This document shows, in pieces, positions 24,190 through 36,448 of a stretch of DNA of 64,000 bases. Source of the stretch: Puccinia triticina. Taxonomy: Eukaryota; Basidiomycota; Pucciniomycetes; Pucciniales; Pucciniaceae. The DNA lies in the NCBI RefSeq assembly GCF_026914185.1, contig NC_070562.1, positions 5,456,001-5,520,000 of the forward strand, written 5' to 3'. Each line of letters starts with the position of its first letter. Position 1 is the first letter of the stretch. Below the pieces are notes generated by a model. The model saw nothing but the letters and a program-made list of their open reading frames with translations. It ran no database searches and was not told the origin of the DNA. The position numbers and the translations under genes are program-made.

Positions 24190-25155
24190 CTAATTTCTGA
24201 AAAAATTCTTCAAGGGTGTAATCAAGGAATTTGCCACTTTAGGATTGAAATGTTTTAAAATTCCTTCTACTGTTTCCTTTGCTTCAGTGCTTTGTAGACT
24301 TTCACTGAAATCACTGATTATTCTGTTCATTTTTTCAATGAAATGTGGATTAACTGAAGCAAATGTATCCGTCCTCATCATGTCTGAAAAAAATTCTTTC
24401 TGTTTAGTTTCTTTCAAGACTGATATTAAAATTTCCTTTCTTTCAGAAGAAGCTTCATCTGCCTTAAAGGGATCAGCAGTATTTTTTGTCAAACTGACTA
24501 ATGAATCAACTAGATGCTCTACATATCGTCCTTTTTCAAAAGAGAGGCAAATTGAAGTTGATGATCAGATAAAAGGCATTCAAAGAAAGCTCTATTATAT
24601 CTTGAACCTTTTCATTATGATCAGAGCCAAGGGGAAAAGGTATGCATTACTCACTAGCTGTCTTTTCATTTTTAACAGCTGGGTCCTCAGGGTCTACTAA
24701 TAGCAAGAAAGAGACACTCTTATCTGGTAGTTGAACATTTTGATGCACTAAAAGTGATGAGCATCAATTTTCAGTATTCCAGAAAACAAAATAATCCTAA
24801 GGCTGCTGTTTGAGAAAAATACCACGTTGAAATTTTGACCCACAGTGTGATTTTCCCAATTCTTGAGCCGCTGCCACCCAATAATCATCAAAATATCAAC
24901 ATCCATGATACACCAAAACAAACTTTTCTATCTGGAATAAAAATCTTGCATTTCTGAAAAAAGACTAGATGAAAGGATTGACATACAGTCCAACTCAATT
25001 CCTGCACCCTTTTGTTCATTGGGGATGTGGGTGGCTTGGGAAATAATGCGACCTTCTCCTCTCTTGACCAGGGAGTTTAATGGTGCAAGTGGGTGTGCTG
25101 CGCCACCATAGTAATGCAAGATCAGTAAGGAAAAAAGGATATTGCTCAAAAGCAT
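24190..25155 (-). CDS. Candidate small secreted protein, exon structure unresolved
   Basis: Unrecognised. The 5' part starts at ATG 25155 (an in-frame ATG lies upstream at 25209) with a signal peptide MLLSNILFSLLILHYYGG, then a possible Kex2-type KR site (NSLVKRGEGR). The 3' part is a 100-residue frame (24492-24190) rich in Lys, Glu and Phe that ends LKNFFRN. Between them a plausible exon (about 24745-24640: VQLPDKSVSFLLLVDPEDP) is followed by a GTGAGT donor. I could not join the last two pieces in frame because a TGA interrupts, so either an intron is missed or the gene is damaged. The size, signal peptide and repeat-rich setting suit a candidate effector. Confidence 0.4.
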
Positions 25156-25209
25156 TGCTGTGAGTGGCTTGGCTGATTGGTTTAAAGCAGAAAGGTCAGG
25201 AGAATTCAA

Positions 25210-27160
25210 AATGTTGTGTGAATGATGAAGATGGGCAAACTCTGATGGTGAAAAGAATAAACTGCAAAACCACAGTTGAAAGATGGCCCCCTCTTCTAGC
25301 TAAGGCCACAGTTTAACTTTCAGTGTATCTACAATGAAACTGTGTTTGCACTGCGGTTTTGCAAAGCGCGTATACACTCCAAATATTTACTGTTCATCAG
25401 ACAACAATTTGGTCTGAGCAACAAAAGAACCTTGAATCCCCATTGATATCCTTCATGCAAACCTGCCTGTACATGTCCTTGCCCTTGTCATCCCCCAAAG
25501 CTTGTATGCATACCAGTTGGTTTGCTTCCCTGTGACAAGTGGGCAGATGGGCCCACAAATGAACCTCAGAGTCCAGACAACTGACATGTATATGTCAAGC
25601 CGCCCGGACTTCAGTAATCCAGTTGTACAACACGGGCCCATGCACCCGTGGTTTATGCACCAAAACATGTCTTTTCAACGGTTGTCTTTCCGGAATCCGC
25701 TAAGACAAGTGGCCAGCCGGTCCCACAAGTCGGCCTTGCAGCAAAGCTCCTGGCCCTTGCGATCCCTCGCGTATAGTACGCCAGGTGTACCGTTTATTTG
25801 GACACATGGGTATCTCATGCAACCCACCTCAAAAACATCAGCGTCTGATTACCCTCTGCTTAAAACTGGAGTCGAGAAAACCAACCCGAATCTTTGATGG
25901 ATGTATATAGAAGAGGTTCGTCCACACGCCAAGACCGCTGCTTAACTGTCTCCATATATCAGTCCTGTTCAGACCTGTGTCTGCGTCTCTATGTCAAGTC
26001 TAGTCGAGAAAACTAACAGGATGGTGGGATGAAGTCCGTACTGTTTCCGAGCTCTTGCCTTTCATCCGGGTAGTAAAAGAGCCAACTGTTTTTTGCTCAG
26101 GTATACCTATGCGCAATCGTTTCCTAATTAGTTTGGCTCCCTGAGCGACTTGAGCGAGCCCCTTGCTGCGTCCGAGCCTCGCAGTGAGATCTCTGAATTT
26201 TTCTTTCTCTCTGTATAGATGAGTAAAGGCGAGTACGCAGAAACGTTCCCGCGTTGTACTGTTTTGGGGGGTCGAAATTCACCCCCAATGACGGGGAACA
26301 GGCTTACATAAGGTCCGATGGTTTGACTTCTACACAAGCCCCGACAACACAGGGTGCAAAGCACGACCGAGTGGTATAGCGAGCCAACGAAGTTTTTCCC
26401 CGCGAGATTGATGTTGGATTTGTTGGGCACCGATGTGGTGCGGTTTTGGTGATTGCAGGATGCCATCGGCCAGGGCCAGCCCGAGGCAAGCGGGGCAGGG
26501 ATGTTGGCTCGGCGGGCGCCTAGCGAAGTGGCAGTAGACGCCGATCGACAGCGCGAAGGAGGAGGGCGACCCCGCTCTCGTTCGTCCCAGCAGCGCCCAG
26601 GAAGCAGGCGACCCCGAGGCTCTTGAGCTCGTTGGATAGCGACGATGTGGATGGACCAATGAGCCCACCCATGGCAGTCTTGAGCAGGGCCTCCAGTAAG
26701 CAGAACACCACCAGGTCTGCTTCTTCTTGGCAAGAAAAAAAAAGAGGCAAGGTTTTGATTCAGTGGCTGACTGGGCGAAGACTCAGCCGATGAGGGGCGA
26801 GGGAAAGCCCCAGCAAGACATGATCACCACGAAATCCCTCAGACGTATGCGCCGGTCTCGACCCGTGCCAGTCGCAGCCACCACGACAACGGATGTTGAG
26901 CAGGCCAGGAGGGCCCGCCAGGGACCGTCGCGGCCCAGCACACAGGCCCACGGCCTGCCGAGCCCGATGGCCAAAAAAAACACCTCGTCGACGAGAAGAG
27001 GCAGGCAAGCCGGTCCAGGTGCGGCCCTCGTCCGTCGTCGGCCTTGCAGAAAACTTGACACTTCAGCTGGTCGCATGAAAGGCCAAGAGCATTGGAAACG
27101 CGCGTTTCCTTGTACTCAACAGGTATATAATCCCGTTCTGACGGACGGGGACATCGAGGT
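25210..27160. other. No supported gene; G+C rises from about 25.5 kb
   Basis: Short frames occur on both strands, some with hydrophobic stretches on the minus strand (about 26520-27080), but none has a clear start, family motif or matched splice sites. I could not exclude an unrecognised multi-exon gene on the minus strand here. The composition matches the G+C-rich neurofibromin island that follows. Confidence 0.4.
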
Positions 27161-27169
27161 CTCTCGCGC

Positions 27170-27276
27170 GCCCGGCTAGCTCAGTTGGTAGAGCATTCGA
27201 CTCTTACGGAGTTCGTAACAACCCCTTTGGGGCGGATGGCATCGAATTGTCGTGGGTTCGAGCCCCACGTTGGGCG
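27170..27276 (+). tRNA. tRNA-Lys (anticodon CTT) with 34-nt intron
   Basis: Acceptor GCCCGGC (27170-27176) pairs with GTTGGGC (27269-27275); the discriminator base is G. D arm GCTCAGTTGGTAGAGC, anticodon stem TTCGA/TCGAA with loop CTCTTA, so the anticodon is CTT (27203-27205). T arm GTGGGTTCGAGCCCCAC. The intron lies at 27207-27240, directly after position 37 (the canonical site). A T run (27280-27284) follows as Pol III terminator. No CCA is encoded, as in nuclear tRNA genes. Confidence 0.95.
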
Positions 27277-27279
27277 CTC

Positions 27280-27284
27280 TTTTT
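27280..27284 (+). terminator. Pol III T-run terminator of tRNA-Lys
   Basis: Five consecutive T residues begin 4 nt after the discriminator base of the tRNA. Confidence 0.75.
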
Positions 27285-28370
27285 GCCGTCCTGGCTGCTC
27301 CCGCTTCATGGATGCTTCGATGACTCGACAAGAGATGGTTTACGTTCCACGAGCAACAGAGGTTTTTTTGTGGAGAAGATCCCGGGGGCGAGGGGGGGGG
27401 GGAGGAAAAGACGATGATGGATGGCCTCCCGGCCTGTTGTCACAGCCCGCGGCCGCCGGAGCGAGCCTGCAGACGAGCGTCCGATGCGCTCGAGAGATGA
27501 GCGCGGCGCCCAAAGACAAGACCCGCACCGGCCCACGGCCCGCCTGGCGGCCGACAGGTGTGCTGGTTGCTGATGATGCACCCACGCCCACAGCAGCCAA
27601 GATCAGCAGGCCCCGCGCCCGGCCTGGGCGGACGCGGGGCAGCGGGAACACACCCAAGAGAGCGCCGGAGATAGATTGGCAGCGGGAACGCGCGCGCGCC
27701 GCAAGAGCCGTCCACACAAGACAGCGACAAGCCAGCCCCACACAAACACACACAGACACGTCGAGAGGAAAGGAGACGCAGGAGAAGCGGCGCGATGAGT
27801 GTACACAGAAAGAGAAGCGTTCCCGGGACAGCATGCGTAGAAGGAAGAGAAGGATGACAGCTATGAGTATGTACAACGCGGCACAGAAGCAGGAGGGCGA
27901 GCCTAAACAGAGAGAGAAGTCGTTGGACGAGGAGCCTCCGTCGTCGTCGTCGGCGGGGGCGTAGTGAGGCCGTCAAACGTGGTCGTCAATACATAAAACA
28001 CGTGCTGCTCGTCATCACACACATACACAGAGAGAAAGACCACCGACCGACGTCCGTGGCGGAAACAAAGACAGAGCAGAGCGGCAGCAAACAAGATGGA
28101 AACAGGGATGAGCGCGTAACGAGGGGGAGCGGTGTAAGGCTGCGGCGGGCGGCGTATATAAGGGTGCATATTATGTGTGTGTATAGGTATGTCTCTTTAG
28201 TTCCTTGGTGCCCGTCGGTGCGGGGAACCGCCATCGCCGCCCCCCCCCCCCCCCCCCCCCCCCCCGCCACCGCTGTTTTTTGCATACATATGTGTATGTA
28301 TATGTTTTGGTTGGAGGAGAGGCGCGCGGTGCGGGCGGGCCAGGACGGGCAGGGGCCGGCAAGAGCGAGG
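27285..28370. other. G+C-rich interval between tRNA-Lys and the RasGAP gene
   Basis: About 1.1 kb with long chance frames on both strands caused by high G+C. It contains a poly-C run at about 28241-28265 and CA/GA-rich microsatellites. It probably includes the 3' untranslated region of the neurofibromin-type gene. No family motif was seen. Confidence 0.45.
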
Positions 28371-31300
28371 CTAGACGGCCAACGCCTCGATGATCTGACG
28401 GCGGGCCCAAGAAGACGTAAGCGGCGTGAAAGCAAGAGAGGGAGGGGGGAGGGGTGGACGGACCAAGCAGACACACAGGCGGGCGATCTTGAGGTCGTAT
28501 TCGCGCCCGGCGCCGCCGTTGGCGAGGTGGGAGGAGAGGTGGCTGGGGTGGGCGAGATGGTCGAGGCCGGCGGGCGGGCCGGCGCCGAGGTCGTGGTGCC
28601 CGTCGTCCATCTCGTCCCCGAAGCAGTTGTGCAGCAGCAGGCCCGAGAAGCCCAGCGTGCTGAGCACGGAGATGAAGTCCGACGACTCCAGCCCGTCGGT
28701 CAGGCGCGCGAGGAACTGCGAGCCTTTCACGCGCGGATGGTGGCTGCATTTGCAGTCATACTCAGTCACCGTCTTCAAGGCTGCTGGATTGGTAGTGGAA
28801 ACTCCCACACAAAGAACTCACGGGAACATGACCGCTTGGCAGGCGTTCAACAACTGGGTGTTTTCCGAAGTGCGCATGATTTCCTGGACTCTAGGCGCGA
28901 GCTCGGTTTGGCTGGGGCGGGGGGCACGCGAGACAGGGCGGACACGATGAGCGACGAGCGGGGGAGCAAGAGGGAGGGAGAGAAGACGTACACGAGGAGC
29001 ATGATGTGGGGGACGACGTCGCGATGGACGAGCTCGGCGAGGATGTTGTAGAGGAAGACGAGCTCGGCCTCGTCGTCGGCGGAGGAGATCATGGTGGTGA
29101 AGACGGCGACGACGAGGAGGGCGGTTTCGTGGTCGGACATGCGGAGCTGGTTGATGATGAAGCCGTAGGACACGGCGAGGTCGGCGCCGTCCAGGCCGTT
29201 CCGGTCCACATGTGCGAGCGCGAAGAGCTGGGGGAGCTTGGCGGTGCGGACGGCGATGGGGAGGAGGACGACGAAGTAGGGCAGGGCCTCGGGCGTCAGC
29301 CGGCCCGGCGCCGCGCCGCCGCCGCCCTCGTGCGAAGCCCGGCTCGTCGCCTGGACCAGCAGCAGCTCCAGGAACTCCTCGGCATCCTGCGCGATCTGCG
29401 CATGCCGCAAGCCCTTGATCATCGAGCTTGCCAGCGCGAAGCCGAAGTAGATCGCCCCGTCGGCCACATATCCCGCCTCCCCGTTGTCGAACCGCAGCCC
29501 ACACACCTCCTCGATCTGGCCCATCACCTCCACCGTCCCGTCGTCGCGCGAGTCGAGCAGGAACTGCGAGAGGCGCTGGTTGCCGAGGATCTCGGACTGG
29601 CAGAAGTCGTGGACGGCCGAGCGGGTCAGCTTCAATGCGGCCGCATAGATCGCCGGGTCCTCGAGCTGGAGCAGCGTGACACCGGTCCAGAAGGATGCCG
29701 AGCGATAGGGCGAGTTCGATGCCACTCCGGCCAGGACTTTGGCGCCGCAGGAGATGATCGACGTCGCTAGTGCGCGGTCGATTCCCGATGGAAGACCGAG
29801 GGCGGGCTTGAGGGCCGAGAGGACTTGGAACAGCAGGTCGTCATCCACCTCCTCCGTCAGGAGATATCCAAGAACCACAAAGGCGCGTGGTTGCAAGGCC
29901 GGATTGGCTTGGAAACACGTCGATGTCACCAAGCTAGCCCAGCGAGACCTCCACCGGTTAATAGTATCTACCATCGCATAACAAAAATCAGCCAAGAATC
30001 CCAAGACAGAGATGGTTTGTAGGTTACCTATAGCGGGGGAAGCGACCTTGACAGCCTCGATCAAGAGCTGGACGATGGACTCGAGCGCGACAGGGGAGAT
30101 CGGCTCGCGGAAGCCGAAGTCGTCCTCGGTATACCTGAGCGCGAGGTCGTTAGGGTAGAGGCCGAAGAGGGCCTGGGTGGCGGGCAAGCCGAGGCGCTTA
30201 ATGATGGCGTAGAGCGCCGAGGCCTCGTGGTTGGGCCCCTGAAGCGAGCAGAGACAGGTGAGCGTGTTGATGACGATCGCGTAGATCGCCGACCGCTGGC
30301 TCGCCAGCCCCGTCCCCACTAGCATCGTCACGATGTGCAGGATGTCCGGCAGGTACAGCTGTGCTTGGATGTGCGCCGAAAACGAGATGCTCATCTCCAT
30401 CCGCACCAACGCCGTGATCTCCGGCCATTCCGGACTGTCGGAAATCATCGCCACCGGCTGCGCCGTCGTCCGTCCGATCGCCTGCACAACAAACACCACC
30501 TCTCAACCGTCAACAAAAACACACACCATCCCTCCCCAGGAGAAAAACCGATGGTGACCCACCCTTCGCAAGCGATGGAGCAGTTTGCCTTGCAGATTGA
30601 TGCAGTTCCCCGACACCGCGATCTCACAGACCTCGGTGAACCGGGCCGAGTTAGAGCCATGAGTGATTGCGGACATCGCGAGCTCCTCGATGATCAGGGG
30701 GAGGAGGGATTCCTGGCGGGCCAAGGAGGGCCATATGCGGCCGTGCAAAAGGCCTTGCAGCTACCCACACCCACACGAAAAAGGTCAGTCATTTCAAACG
30801 GGCAAACAGGGGGCGGGGGAGGAGAGGCGTACGTCTTGTTGACACAGGGTGAGTTCGATCAAGCGGCGCAAGATATTCTTGACGCGGTTGCGGGCATACT
30901 CGAATTCCTCGCGGGGGCAGACGAGACAGTTGCTGAGGTTCTGGAGCCAGGACTTGACGGCATGGGCGTAGACGGCGACCTCGGAGGCCGAGGCGGTGGG
31001 CAGGGTGATGAAGAACTCGTCGAGGAAGGGGAAGGTGGCCGAGGGCACGGCGCGGGCCAGACGGTCGCTGATGTCCGAGATGAACGCCAAGCCTAGCCGC
31101 GGGATATACCCCCCTTTTGAGACACCAATCGTCAGCTTCAGCCGCCACAGGGAGCGAAGAGGAAGAAAGGAGATACCTTGGAACGGAATGACGTCCTCGA
31201 TCTTGTCGATCCGCAAGGCGCGCGTCAGCCCCTGCAGAAAGCTGAGTGCAGCCATCCTGATCAGCGAGTCCGAGCTACACAGATTGAAGATGGCCCCGTT

Positions 31301-34300
31301 GAGGAGCGAGCCGTAGATAGTAGCGGGGGTGAGGCTGCGGGGGCGGAAGTCGAAGTTCTGTGGGGTCGACAGCAGATCGGCCTGCGTGTTCGCCAATGTC
31401 TGAAAGAGAGAGAGACACAGATGAGAAACAGTCCGTAGGAAGAAGGCGGATGATGGGCTTACCTCAATGATCCGGTCGGTGTTGACACTGACGAACTTCA
31501 TGGTGACGTTGGATCCGTACTGTTTGATGATGAAGCCGGGGTCAAGATGGACGTTAGAGGGCGGCAAGCGCTGCATCTCCTCGATATCCTTGAGTCTGAT
31601 CACGTCGTTGAGGGTGCACTTGGCGTCGGCCAGCAGCTCCAGCCGTTTAGACTAACCACGGAGCCCCACTTCAGCTGCTACATCAGCGGAGGGCGGGGGA
31701 AAGGGGGTGCTCACGGATCGGATGAGCAGGGTCTTGGAGCCGATGTGCAGGACGACGGGTATCTGCATCTGGTACTGCTGGAGATGGGTGACGTGGCTGA
31801 TGACGACCCGCTTATCATGGAACATGTTCCCTGCATAACCGAGCCACCCTCAGAATCTTTCGCGGGAACAACAAGGAGCGCATTCTCTTACACGAGCTTG
31901 CAGGGAGGACCTGCTCGTAGTTGGGCAGACAGATGGCGAGCTCGTCGAGCGTGCTGACGGCGCGGACGAGGTTGGTCCATCTGCGCTCCTGCTTCTCCGC
32001 TGCACACACACCAAAAGTCACGTCAGAAGAATTTGAGGGGCGGTCAGAAGAGGGGGGAGGAGAGGGGGACAGACTAGCGCCGAGCTTGCGGATGTATCGT
32101 CGGAAGATAGCGTTGGCGTTGTAGACCCAGATCTGGGCGAGATGGAGGGCAGGGAGGGCGGGCGAGGCGTCGATGAGCTGGCGGAACCAGGGCAGCGAGA
32201 TCTCGTTGGCGAAGGTGAACCCGGTGCAGTCGAGGAACAGGGCGAAGGGCCCGTCGATCGCGTCCACAGCCTATACACACACACATTATCAGCCAGGACA
32301 AGAAACCGGGAGGGCAGGGGGAGGGGACTCACTTGGAGGATGTAGAGGTAGAACGACTCGAGGTCGCACATCTCGGCTTTGAGCCGACTGGTGAGGAAGA
32401 CGAACGTGGGCATAGTCTGCAGCTATACGACCACAAACAGGGGTGAGAGACGGCGGGGCAGACGGCTTGGAGAAAAGCGCATACTCTAGAGCGGGGGGCC
32501 TCGAAGAAGAGGGCCTGCCAGATGCGCGGATCGGGCGGCCTATTGAGCTCGTACTTGGCCAGGAAGGCGTGGTACTCGGGGCCGTCGAGGTGGGAGAGAG
32601 GGAGGTCGGGGTCGGCGTTCGCGGGGGGGCCGATGTCCTGGAGGGTCTGGACGACCTCGGCCCAGATCTCGTGGCCCAGAGTGGGCGTCAGCCGTTCGCT
32701 GCCGTCGTGCCAATGCTTGAACTCCATCGGCCGCACGCTCTTCAGCTCCGCCCCCAGCTTCTCCTGGTTCTCGTACAGGAACCGGTGCAGCACGTACCGG
32801 TCCGCCGCGTCTAAGGGCACCGGCGCCAGCTCGTCTTGCAGCTCCGTCCCTTCCTCCGCGACCATCCTGGGCTCGTCGATCGACTGCTTCCCATCCCCCC
32901 AAAAATTAGCATTCTTCTTCCGCGGGTTCCCCCAATAAGAAAAGGGATGCTTACGGAGATGTCCTTCAAGAAGCGGGTCATCGGGTAGACGTTCTTGGCC
33001 ATGAAGGGGTTAAGGGGCTTCATAGCGGGTTCGCGCGCGGAGAAGCGGATATTGTTGGAGAGGGCCTGGAGGACCTTGGTGATCATGACGAGGCTGCGGC
33101 GTATCTCGCGGGTGTCGTTAGGGAGGTCGAGGTCGATGACCTCGGGGGAGACGATGGCGGGGTTAATGAAGCGGAGGAAGATGAAGCCGCCGATAGACGT
33201 GAACACGCTCTCGGGGTATTTCTCCTGGACGGTGGTGGCGATGTGGTGGCAGATCTCGCGGATCGCGCAGGGCAGCTTCTTCCACGACACCGCAATCACG
33301 TTCAGGAACGCCTCCGTCACTTGCTCCAGGTTCCGCGCCGCCTCGTCGTCGTCCGCACTCGCCCGATGCGGGTCGAAGTCCACCGAGAACTCCGACGGCT
33401 TGTTGGCCAGGCCCACCAGCAGGTTCGACAGCGTGTTCCGCAGATAGTCGTACCCCTGGGCCCGGGCGAAGATGGTGAGGAGCCGGGTGGTGAACGAGTT
33501 CCCTCGGAAGACTGTCGACTCGTGGTCTGTGTGCATCCAACTCTCATCAGCCACATGAATACAGAGATCCCGAGTACGGGATTGGACTTGCCTGTGACGG
33601 CGACTTCTCGCTCGATGGAGGCCTTGAGGAACTTGATGACCCCTTTGCGATGGTCGAAGATATTGAGGATGACCTCCGTCATTTCCTCGAAGTCGGCGGA
33701 TCCGCAGACCTTGCAGATGGCGAGGGCGAGGGTGAGGTCGGGCCGGGTGATCATCTATCGCGCACACATGAGCCCACATCAACACCCCAGGCAGGCTTAT
33801 ACCACAACAGAGATTGGAAAAGAGAAGAGCGCACGTCGACGATCTTGTCCAAGCCGGAGGGGCGCACAGGCTTGACGAGGTCCGGCAGCAGATGGCCGCC
33901 CTCCTTGACGACCTCCCAGAGGATCTGGATATTGGCCTGCTTGATGCGGTTGTCGGGGTGATGGAACATGTTGACGAAGTAGCGGAAGGCGGGGTCGATG
34001 TTGGCGGCCATGAGCTTGACGAGACAGTGCATGGTCTGCTCGCGGAAGCCGGCCAGCTCGACGATCTCCCGCGTGATCGAGGCCAGCTCCCGTTGCAAGG
34101 CCGCCGCGTGCTCCGGCGTCCCCCCGCCCCCGCCCTGCTCCCCATCATACATCATCAGTTCTCTGCCCCCAGCCGCCCTCTCGAGCGAGAAGTCACGCAC
34201 CATGGTTCCGCCGCCCGCCGCCATCTTCCCTTTGCGACTCCGGACCGCAACAGCCTACACAACAGATCCCGCAGAAGCTTTCCTCCTCAATACACCCGCT

Positions 34301-36416
34301 CTCGCCCAGGTGAGGATAGAATACACGTACTTCTAGCTTGGTGACCTCAGTGAGCAAGAACGAGAGATAATCGTAATGGCGACTGAACAGGCGAACATGG
34401 ACGACCTCGTTGTTAGCAGTGTGGTTGCCGCGGAGGAGCGCGTGTCTGGGCACGAGCTTGAGCCGGTCGTAGAACGCGGCCAGGGCCTTGAGACACGCGA
34501 TGCTGAGGTCCCTATTCGCGCGCTGTCGACTAGCTTCCTCGGCCGAGATACACGAGACCTGAGATCCAAAAACAAGCGTCAGAGCGAGTACGGGTGATGG
34601 GCAGAGGGGCGGGTTATACCATGTTGACGCTGGTGGCCCAGGCGAGGAAGTAGTCGATCATCTGGTTCTTGAGCACAGTGCTCGTCACCAGCGGCGCCGC
34701 CCTCTCCTTATTACAGGCGACGATGACCTCAGCGAGCTGGGCCATCTTGTACTTGATGCGGGTAGCGATGGGGCCGAAGTCGGAGCCGAGGCAGCCGAGC
34801 CTGTTGGTGTATCTGGTGAAGTCGATGAGCAGGGCGGCGACGCGCTCGGCGACGGGCTCGGCGAGGGGCTCGACGATGCGCTCGAAGAAGAGGCGCAGCA
34901 TCGAGATGGCCTGCTCGATGAAGTGGCTGAACGGGCTCTGCGGCTTGGCGCGCTCGTGCTCGAAGAAGTGGGCGACGATGGACTTGAGGTGTTTGAGCAG
35001 GATGGGGAACAGGGCGGTGTGGAGCTCGGTGCCCAGGGCGTCTTTGACGCCCTCGCGCATCCGCAGGTCGTCGGCGACGAGCAGGTCCACCATCTCCTGT
35101 GATCTCCCCACACATCCGTCACACTCATCAGTCTCGGGGGTAGGGCGGAGGGGGAGGGAGACGACGCACCTGGATGTACCGGTCCACGTTCCGGGCCCGG
35201 TCGGGCAGCGCATAGAACCGGTCGTGGAGCAGGTCCGGGGGGATGAAGTGGTCGAGCGGGGGCGGGCGGGGTTTGGGATGCGAGGGGTCGTGGAGGGAGG
35301 CGATGGAGGTGAGGAGGCCGGAGATGCTGATCCAGGCGTTTGTGTTTTCCTGCATCTCGTATCCCAGCAAATGAGCCCACAAGAGAGAGTATCAAGCAGA
35401 GTGTGTGTGAGAGAGAGAAGAGACGGACCAGGACGCCTTCGCCAGAGATGGCGCCGAGGGCCGGGGCACAGTCGTACATGCCGGCGTCGCCGGAGGAGTC
35501 CTCGAAGGGGCGATGGCCGACGAGGGAGGAGAGGAGCTTCCAGCGGCGGAGGGCCTCGTCCCAGAGGGGATCGATGATGGGCGAGTTGGAGGCGATGGTG
35601 CGCATGACGAGCTTGGCCCGCTTAGCCTGGGCCACGCGACCTGCACACACAAAGAACCGTACACACGCGTCAGCACAGTGTTGGTTTTCGGGAGGAGGGG
35701 GAGGAGGGCTGACCGCCGAGCCCCTTGCCGTCGTCCGGCAGGCCCTGCAAGGTCGCCGACAGCTGGGCGGCCGACAGACTCGCGTCGAGGCCGCAGAGAC
35801 GCAGGACGGGGGGGTGCTTCTCGAAGACGCTGATGAGCTCCTTGGAGCAGCGCAGGAGGAGGGCCAGGTTGTATTGGTCGACGGTGCAGAGGCCGAGCGG
35901 GACGGCGAGGCGGAGGAGGTGGCCGAAGACGAGCCAGTCGTGGGCGTGGGACTCGCTGGCGAACGGAAACCCCGGCTGTCTCGGCCCCGCGGATCAGCAG
36001 CTTCCTTTCGGCAGGGGCAGAGGGGACATCAAACGTACGCTGTGGCCCCGCTCGCTCCACTCCACCGCCTCCTTGAACCGGTCCAGATACGCCTTGAGCA
36101 GCTGCAGCACCTCGCGCTCTTCCTCGCGGAAGACCCAGGTCTCGAGGAGCGCCTTGAGCACGGCGATCCCGACGATCGCGCGGGCCTGTCTGAGCCCGAG
36201 CGGGAGCAGCTCGGCCCCCGGTCTGGGCGAGGAGGAGGGCTGGTGGTAGGCCCGCAGGACGGTCATCGCCGCTTGGCGCACCGGGCGTGGGTTGCGGTTG
36301 TTCAGCAGCAGCGTCGTCAGATACACAAACATCTCCAGGTCGTCCGGGTCGATGTCGTGGCCCGAGGCGAGCCGCGAGTTGAGCTCGTGCGCAGACCGGC
36401 CCGTGTGTTGTTGTTG

Positions 36417-36448
<32 letters not shown>

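Noticed and set aside
27185..27964. 259-codon plus-strand frame
   Set aside because: It starts inside the tRNA-Lys gene and runs through G+C-rich DNA with no motif. Overlapping frames on the other strand are just as long.
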